Source: Cercis canadensis
Lineage: Eukaryota; Streptophyta; Magnoliopsida; Fabales; Fabaceae
DNA: 64,000 bases
Direction of reading: 5' to 3'
Assembly (NCBI GenBank): GCA_003255065.1
Contig: QAOA01001821.1
Coordinates: 208,452-272,451, forward strand
Shown: positions 57,615 to 64,000 of the stretch, in pieces
How the letters are laid out: each line of letters begins with the position of its first letter
Numbering within the stretch: the stretch's first letter is position 1
The notes under the pieces: model-generated
What the model saw: only the letters and a program-made list of their open reading frames with translations
Told to the model about the DNA's origin: nothing
Databases searched by the model: none
Program-made: the position numbers and the translations under genes

Positions 57615-58050
57615 TTACATAGGTGTCCTTAACAAGTCATAGAAAGCAAAAGAGTAGTAATCACAAACACATTTGCAAACTCTTCCAATAATATCCTTTA
57701 TCTGATCACTATAACTAGGGTCAGTTAAAGTATCATAGTATTTGTTCCACATCATAACTCCACCATAGTTGGAAGCTTTCTTTATGGTTGGAAGAACCTT
57801 AGTTTGTAGCACATCTGGTTCTATAAAACCACCGTTTGGATCCACGGTTGGATGTGTCGGAAGCCCCAAGAGGATGCTGTTAGATGAAATTGATGAAGTC
57901 TAAGTGTTCCATGATCTAAAAAGACACAGTAGTGTTATATATATCATCATATCGGCATGGTTGGTTGTTGTAGAATTGAACCCAGATATAATCAAATCGG
58001 CCGCAATGGACTTGGATGCCGATGAGCTGCTACTGATATGGTGGTTTCGG
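57615..58050 (-). pseudogene. Class III chitinase pseudogene, C-terminal third
   Basis: Homologue of the intact chitinase at 62824-63852. On the - strand it reads GRFDYIWVQFYNNQPCRYDD near 57960-58010. After a frameshift comes FRSWNT then a TAG where tryptophan is expected (about 57899-57901). It continues SSISSNSILLGLPTHPTVDP and ends with ASNYGGVMMWNKYYDTLTDP and a cysteine-containing tail (stop near 57615). The N-terminal two thirds, with the catalytic DxxDxDxE motif, is absent; upstream sequence quickly loses similarity. It is a dead duplicate and indicates that the chitinase locus was once at least two genes in tandem on the same strand. Confidence 0.88.
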
Positions 58051-58790
58051 AACTTGGAGGCCAAGTTGGCCTCCTCATCATAGCGAAAACCAACATTCTC
58101 GACCAAGTTGGCCTGTTGATTTTCTCTCGACCAACTAATTTATGGGTTTTAATTTGTTGGGTTATTTGATTTCTAGGGTTTTTTCATCTTCAAGAGCTAT
58201 GAGCAATCTTCCGATTTAGAAAGAGAAAAAAAGAGGGAGGGAAGAAGCGCCATTGATGAAACCATGGAAACCCAGAAGCTGAAGAAGATAGTCACCTAAT
58301 GTGTATGTAGTTTTTCTCTGCTTATTTTTGGATGTCCTTTTGAAAAAGTTTTTGTTTTATTTTGTTTGTTTTTTTTTTTTTACACTTTTGAAAGCACATG
58401 GAGATAATTGCATGTTTTAAAACATTTAAGGGTAAATCACACGTCATGTAAAGTTAAATAGGATAAATTAATTTTTTTCCTAATTTAAAAATTTTGGATG
58501 GTAATTTGTGTAAATTCTTTTTTTTTTTTTTTNTTTTTTTTGGTTTTTGATTTTGACAAGACAAGGGATGTGGTCAACCATGTAATTGTCCTTTATTATT
58601 TAGTTTGATACTTGTCTCAATCAAAATGCACCATGTGCATGCTAACTGCTAAGATAATTATTAAGACAATCCGACTTGTTGATCAATTTTTTTTATACGA
58701 TTTTAAATTCAAACACAGAACTCACAAGTTTTGATAATGATCTCAGTATTACTCAGCTACAAGCTGTTGAGCAGGTTTTCAACTTGACCT
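58051..58790. other. Noncoding interval
   Basis: No gene seen. It has a T-run with one N (58533). Direct repeats of CCAAGTTGGCC occur at about 58060 and 58103. Confidence 0.55.
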
Positions 58791-59694
58791 TTGTTAGCCC
58801 CAAGGTGTTGTTTTGATGAGTGAAAAAAAATTATATAATGTGTATTTGAGTTGAAAATATTTCATATTTGAAAAAATAAATCACAGAGTTGACTATCTTG
58901 AGGCAAGAAGTGGACTACTCCAGGTCAGAGAACAAGGAGTCAATTACTTCAAGTGAAAGGAGTCAACTACTTGCAACTAGAGAACAAGGAGTCGACTACT
59001 TTGAACTTAAAGGAGCTTCAAACACACAAGGGACCATCAGACTCAAAGGAGTCGACTACTCCATAAATTGTAGTCGACTACTTCATCCTAGGCAGTCGTT
59101 TTCATTAGGGTTTGAGCAATTAAAACCCTTCAACGGCTAGTACTCAATTATGGCTATAAATAGGAGACCTCAAGGCATTCCAAGATGCAAGAGAAGAGAT
59201 CAAAATCTTTCATAGAATTTCTAAGCTTTCTTTGTCTTCATTGTTTGAGATTATATTCTCCTAGAGCTTCATCTTTGTAATTCATTCTTATTGAGAGGGG
59301 TTTTATATCTTGTTTAAACACAAGGGTTTTTGTAATAAGGGATTGGTTCCCTTGGGTGTGAGATCTGATTCAAGAAAGGAAAAATATCCCTTGAGAGTCA
59401 TAGGTATAGAGGGTGTGAATACTCTTGCAAGTACCCAAGAAATCTTGTAGAGATAATGAATAGCTTAAGGGTGGCTTGAGCAAGAATACATAGACTTGGA
59501 TTTGAGCTGAACTTCTATGACTCATCTTCTCTTCCATTGACTCTATATTTTGCTCTATTATTNTATTCTACTCTATTATTTATATTTTTATTATCTTGTT
59601 ATTTCTAGATTCGTTTGTGTTCATCTCTTGAATATTTGGAAAAGATTTTAATTACCCAATTCACCTCCTCATGGGTGCTTACATAGATTAACAA
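58791..59694 (+). mobile_element. Solo LTR, unclassified, with GTCGACTACT repeats
   Basis: Starts TTGTTAGCCCC, ends TTAACAA, with a perfect 5-bp duplication GACCT (58786-58790 and 59695-59699). A TATA-like GGCTATAAATAG is near 59153. Between 58888 and 59092 there are about seven copies of AGTCGACTACT or close variants (AGTCAACTACT, AGTGGACTACT), often followed by TT or CC. AGTCGACT is itself a palindrome. No coding sequence. Confidence 0.78.
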
Positions 59695-61457
59695 GACCTT
59701 AAGAACAAACAATAAAAATAAACTTTTGTTTTCTAAAATTTGTCTATTAATAAATATATTACGTAGGAAGGCACAAACCAATCGAGTTTTCATTTTCTAA
59801 TTTGCAATTGTGATTATAATTTTCTCAATTTAATTCATGATTTGACATTTGATAAAGATAAGAATATTACAATTTGACATTAGATAAAGATATGAATATT
59901 ACGTTTTACTTTAGGCGAGCGCTAAGCTACACCGCTCAAAGGGTCCTTGAGTCTCATACGTTCAATTATGGTTATGCATCATCAACTAAAACAAGCCAAC
60001 CGATTCAAGTGATTCCAGCCTGTGTTTTAATCTGGCCCCAAATAAAGTTGAAATGATGATTAATGACTTTTATTTATCAGCTTTTTTTTTAATTATTGTT
60101 TTCCATATTTTTAGGAAACTTCCTTTATTTTCTTTTCTATACAAGCTTAATTTATTTTTCGTTTATTAAATCTTAATATTTTATGGTTAACCAAAAATTA
60201 ATCTAAACTAAAACTAAAATTTATTATTATTTTCATTCATAATTAGAACAAATTAAATTAAAGTATTTAATATCTTTTTCTGGTCGTATTTAAGTATACT
60301 TTTTTTTTTAAAAAAAAAAAAAATGTCTTCTTCCTCCTTCCCCTTCCACCACCGTCCCTGGCCGTCATCTTCTCTTCCTTCACCAGCCATCACTCTCCAC
60401 CAACTGGAATCCAAGGCAGAAGGAAAGGCAGGCTACTGGCACCGGAACAAGAGCGAACAAAACCTTCTTAAGCCAGTCATGGTGGATCTTCTGGTGACAT
60501 TGGAAGATTTGCGAAGTGGGTCCAATTGGGAAGCTCAAATGGTTGGGGATTGAAGTGATTGCATGGTGGTGGCGGCAGCGGTGTTGAATGTGTCGGATGG
60601 TGGCAATGAGAAGGGAGAAGGAGAGAGCACGTGATGATGATAACGATTCAAAAGTGGAGATGAGCAAGAGAAAGACCACCTGGTTTCCGGTAACTAAATA
60701 TTTTAATCGAACGGCTGAGATTCAAAGAGAGGGTGGTGTAGCTTAGTGTTCGCCTTTACTTTATATTGTTGTCTTTTATAGTTTATTGGATTCCAAATTA
60801 TGTGTTTGTATTGTATGTGTTTGGTGGGTGAAAAACATTCAAACGTCTTTACATTTAGCACGTTTTTCGAGAGTTTAAGTAAAAGAAGCCAAAACAAAAT
60901 GTACAGAGGTTTGATAATTTAATTGTCTTGTTCATAAAGTGAAAGTCTTCTCAATCAAGAAGTACCTCATAATGCACCTAAGATACAGCTGTATCTGGAC
61001 AATTGTTTTCTAGCTTGACATTTTGCTCTTGGGAAAAATCATCCGGTGGACATTGCAGTTTTTCTTAGTTTAGAAGACAGAGGAATTAGACCCAATGATC
61101 AAAGTGTAGGATTTCTGCAATTTACTTTTTTTTTTTTTAATTTTTTTCTATATAAAGAAGTTAGGATCAGACTAGGAATATATTATTAGATTGTACCTTC
61201 GTGCTATCTTAATTTCGATTTTATGATCTATACTAATATAGTTTCAAGGAATGCTATGATTTTAATTTGAATAGTTATTATATTGTGTTTTGGATTTATT
61301 ATAGGGCAAATGCATGTGGACCACACTGTTTCGGAAGAGAATCATAAAACATGAAATGCAAAGATCAGGGAAATGACTTCCACCTAACATATTTATTTAC
61401 TTTTTTGTATTTTGTTTAGTTTTACTCTAACATGAATTCTATGAAAATCAAACCTTG
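59695..61457. other. Noncoding interval with low-complexity runs
   Basis: Contains a T12-A15 run near 60301-60323 and a short open frame after it (60323-60553, + strand, Ser/Pro-rich start) that matches no family I know. I see no splice or family evidence for a gene. The right part is AT-rich. Confidence 0.5.
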
Positions 61458-61750
61458 TGTTAAATATAAAATTATTTCTGGGCCTTTAATTAATAGTTTA
61501 AATTTTTAGGTTGAATTGGTTTCTTGATATGGTATCAAAGTCTCTTTGACCAAACGGTCAGTATATCGAATCTTTCTGCGTCTACTTTCTCAATTAAATC
61601 AAAATTTCATCACAAAGTATAAATGGACCTGTGCTTTATCTACGCTTTAAGCTAAAAGGGCTTTCGCGTGTGGGAGCATGTTAGATATAAAACTATTTTT
61701 GGGCATTCACCTAATAGCTTAAGTTTTTAGGTTGAATTAGTTTCATGATA
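61458..61750 (+). mobile_element. TRIM retrotransposon, copy 1
   Basis: Terminal repeat in miniature: 72-bp LTRs (61458-61529 and 61679-61750), an initiator-Met primer site TGGTATCAAAG at 61530, a purine-rich GTGTGGGAGCA before the second LTR, no coding sequence, and a perfect 5-bp duplication CCTTG (61453-61457 and 61751-61755). The total length is 293 bp. Such elements depend on enzymes of other retrotransposons. Confidence 0.9.
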
Positions 61751-61831
61751 CCTTGTGTGTTGTATTACATCTCAATAAAGGTCTTTTATATGTTCCTTGG
61801 TAAATTTTTTTTTTTTTTTTTTTTTTTTTTT

Positions 61832-61969
61832 NNNNNNNNNNNNNNNNNNNNNNNNNNNNNNNNNNNNNNNNNNNNNNNNNNNNNNNNNNNNNNNNNNNNN
61901 NNNNNNNNNNNNNNNNNNNNNNNNNNNNNNNNNNNNNNNNNNNNNNNNNNNNNNNNNNNCTAGATATAA
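61832..61969. other. Assembly gap (138 Ns)
   Basis: A run of Ns following a T homopolymer. Its true length and content are unknown. It separates two near-copies of the same TRIM with its flank. Confidence 0.98.
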
Positions 61970-62250
61970 AACAATTTTTGAACCTTCATCTAATAATTTA
62001 AGCTTTTAGGTTGAATTTGTTTCTTGATATAGTATCAGAGCCTCGTTGACTAAACGGTTAAGAGATCGAATCTTTATGTCCCTACTTTTCCAATTAAATT
62101 GAAATTTCAGCACAAGATATAAATGAGATTGTGTTTTGTCCACGTTTCAAGCCAAAAGGGCTTTCGCGTGCAGGAGCATGTTAGATATAAAATTATTTTT
62201 GGGCTTTCACCTAATAGCTTAAACTTTTAGGTTGAATTGGTTTCTTGATA
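61970..62250 (+). mobile_element. TRIM retrotransposon, copy 2, 5' end at the gap
   Basis: Same structure as copy 1: LTR end at 62029, primer site TAGTATCAGAG at 62030, second LTR 62179-62250. The right flank CCTTGTGTGTTGTATTACAT is the same as after copy 1. The LTR start is lost in the gap. The two copies differ at a fair number of positions, so they are not simple allelic duplicates. Confidence 0.88.
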
Positions 62251-62300
62251 CCTTGTGTGTTGTATTACATCTCAATATAGGTTTTTTATATGTTCCTTGC

Positions 62301-62339
<39 letters not shown>

Positions 62340-62823
62340 NTTTTCTGGAAATGAAACTTTTAGCGATTGGTTTCTAAGCAACTATATACATCAGTTGAAC
62401 TATAAAAGGAAATGAAAGAGATCGACAAATCATGTGAAGTACGAAACCAATTTCCAGAATTGATTATGAATATTAGCATTAAATTTGAGGACTTGTCATG
62501 ATTATGAAATGAAATAACTTATTGACGACATTTACTATCCATTATATCAATATCAAAATAAATTTGGCGCCGTTAAACCTCCGTGTGATTTAAATAAAGC
62601 CTTCATTTATGCAACGTCCATTACCATGTAACCAAACATGCTTAGATTGCACTCGGTAGAGTACTTTATTCAATGTATAAATTACTGCTTAAGATATAGT
62701 CAGCAATCATGCCCAGAAACTACTAAGGTAATCAGAGCATGAGCAATGACTTGCTACTAGAAAGGTAATAGGTCACTTATTCCTTAAATATGGCTGATAT
62801 ATGATAACAGCTAGCGAGCTTGC
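62251..62823. other. Noncoding interval with a long T-run; chitinase 3' flank
   Basis: Contains the flank shared with copy 1, a T run with one N (62340), then unique sequence leading to the 3' end of the chitinase gene. A candidate polyadenylation hexamer is not distinct. Confidence 0.55.
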
Positions 62824-63852
62824 CTACATGCTCATGAGGTTGTGGTGGTGACCGTTGTTGGGAAACAGACGGTAGAAAGTGGCAGATACACACTCAAATA
62901 TTGCATTCCTCATTGCTGTAATGGACTGCAATGCAGATTTTGCCACATAGGGCAAAATCTGATCACTGTATGAGGGGTTAGTTTGAATATCCCAATATCT
63001 GCTCCACAGCATAACTCCACCATAGTTGGAAGCTTGCTTTACGTATGGAAGAACTGTATTGATTAACACATCTGGTGGTATATAACCACTGCCTGCTGCC
63101 CCTGTGTTGGCTGGTAGCCCCAAGAATACGGAGTTATTGGATTGAGCATACGAGGTCCAAGAGTTCCATGAGTTCAAAAGATAGGCAGTGTTGCCATCTG
63201 AATGTTGACATGGAGGGTTGTTGTAGAATTGAACATAAATATAATCGAAAAGGCCGGTTTTGATAGCTGTGTCCAGATAGTAATCTGGGATTGGACATTG
63301 CGGGGCTGCTGCTAAGTAAATATTTCTATCTGTGGTGGAGTAGGCCTTGATGGCCTTGGCAAGGTCATCGTAGTAGAGGTTTGAGCCACCACCTTCAATG
63401 TCGAAGTCAATTCCGTCCAAGGTAACACTTCCTAGTGGACCATATTGACCACTGAGGAAGTTCTGATATAGATAGTCGGCAACATTCTGGGCATCTTGTG
63501 CAGAGCAAAGGGAATAGTCTCCGATTGCCCCTCCAAGGGAAAGGAGCACTTTGATATTTTTGCTCTGGCAGTGTTGTATTTCTGGCGCTAGTTTGGTGCA
63601 AGGGCTCCAGTCACCACAATGGCCAGCAAAGTTCCATACTGGGGTTCTGCCGCAGCCGAAGGTGGTGAGGAAAGCCAGAATCACATGCTTGTAGTTTCCA
63701 GTGTCACATGCTTCCTGCAAGGAGCCTTCGTTGCCGTTTTGGCCCCAGTAGACGGCAATCCCAGCATCATCATTAGCTTGCGAGGACTTGAGGATGAAGG
63801 AGAATGCCAAGAGGGACAAGAGGAGGGTCAGTGCTGGTTTTTGGGCAACCAT
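62824..63852 (-). CDS. Acidic class III chitinase (GH18, hevamine type)
   Basis: An intact 342-codon frame without introns, as is usual for plant class III chitinases. Residues 1-26 are a secretion signal (hydrophobic LLLSLLAFSF, cleavage after SSQA), so the mature protein starts NDDAGIAVYWGQNG. The SLGG motif is at residues 105-108. The catalytic DxxDxDxE box is D146-G-I-D149-F-D151-I-E153; E153 is the proton donor. The family hydrolyses beta-1,4 links of chitin in fungal walls and often shows lysozyme activity. The C-terminus is about 30 residues longer than many relatives and ends HHHNLMSM; the pseudogene at 57615 also has a tail. It could be a vacuolar sorting extension, as in hevamine, or be neutral. 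The ATG at 63852 is well placed behind a TATA box. Confidence 0.96.
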   Translation of the reverse strand: MVAQKPALTLLLSLLAFSFILKSSQANDDAGIAVYWGQNGNEGSLQEACDTGNYKHVILAFLTTFGCGRTPVWNFAGHCGDWSPCTKLAPEIQHCQSKNIKVLLSLGGAIGDYSLCSAQDAQNVADYLYQNFLSGQYGPLGSVTLDGIDFDIEGGGSNLYYDDLAKAIKAYSTTDRNIYLAAAPQCPIPDYYLDTAIKTGLFDYIYVQFYNNPPCQHSDGNTAYLLNSWNSWTSYAQSNNSVFLGLPANTGAAGSGYIPPDVLINTVLPYVKQASNYGGVMLWSRYWDIQTNPSYSDQILPYVAKSALQSITAMRNAIFECVSATFYRLFPNNGHHHNLMSM

Positions 63853-63913
63853 GATTGAGTTGTGGACGTGGTTTTTCTAGTTTTGCTTGGTGACAGGAGT
63901 AGGATAGGCAACT

Positions 63914-63922
63914 TATTTATAG
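63914..63922 (-). promoter_or_regulatory. TATA box of the chitinase gene
   Basis: Reads CTATAAATA on the - strand, some 60-70 bases upstream of the chitinase ATG, which leaves a short 5' leader of about 30-40 bases. The sequence from 63923 to 64000 is the only further promoter in the window; I see no clear W-box pair. Confidence 0.75.
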
Positions 63923-64000
63923 AGAAAAGGGTGAAAGGTGAGTAGTATGAGATGAAGAGAAGAGGTAAAAGATCTTAGATATAGCACGTTTTGGGTGAGC

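Noticed and set aside
58900..59100. Possible CRISPR-like spaced repeats (AGTCGACTACT)
   Set aside because: Spacing is irregular, the unit is too short, and it lies in a plant solo LTR.
60323..60553. 76-codon Ser/Pro-rich frame after an A-run
   Set aside because: No known family and no promoter or splice support; the reverse strand is open over the same stretch, which suggests composition rather than coding.
62340..62340. Single Ns at 2439, 42516, 58533, 59563 and 62340 as variation
   Set aside because: Isolated ambiguous bases, most next to homopolymers; they mark sequencing uncertainty, not biology.

Overview
This window is nuclear DNA from a flowering plant, almost certainly a eudicot. 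The signs are an acidic class III chitinase gene, Athila-type Ty3/gypsy and SIRE-type Ty1/copia retrotransposons with plant tRNA primer sites, an L1-type LINE with a plant-type RNase H, and a Mutator-like element (MULE) carrying a plant mobile domain gene. The species cannot be fixed from the sequence alone. The only intact-looking host gene is the chitinase at the right edge. Nearly everything else is mobile DNA, much of it nested and decayed.

Layout. (1) 1-1916 is noncoding flank with two copies of an 81-bp repeat. (2) 1926-29956 is one very large MULE. It is bounded by about 400-bp terminal inverted repeats (TIRs) and a perfect 9-bp target duplication. Its cargo is a decayed plant mobile domain gene on the + strand (6340-7742 and 21052-22039), a decayed gene I do not recognise on the - strand (about 22440-24460), and a decayed MuDR-type transposase on the - strand (about 24570-28850). 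Later insertions interrupt it: a SIRE-type solo LTR (4483-5722), a 13.2-kb Athila-like element in an intron of the mobile-domain gene (7769-20991), and a solo Athila LTR in the transposase (26394-27959). (3) 30235-35926 is an L1-type LINE on the - strand, followed by a 225-bp MITE (35999-36223). (4) 37242-57587 is a copia element on the - strand. It was split by a 7.1-kb Athila-like deletion derivative (37782-44885) and by a 9-kb SIRE-type copia element (45495-54496); both insertion points can be placed from target duplications and from rejoined copia reading frames. (5) 57615-58050 is a truncated chitinase pseudogene. (6) 58791-59694 is a solo LTR. (7) 61458-62250 holds two TRIM elements separated by a 138-base gap of Ns. 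(8) 62824-63852 is the chitinase gene, read leftwards, with a TATA box at 63914-63922.

The relative age of events can be read from the nesting. The MULE predates its three insertions, and the split copia predates the two elements inside it. Many stop codons in these frames are CAG/CAA to TAG/TAA, CGA to TGA or TGG to TGA/TAG. This is what deamination of methylated cytosine gives in silenced transposons. The most unusual object is the multi-gene MULE with an unrecognised gene, palindromic TIR cores and a telomere-like repeat tract.
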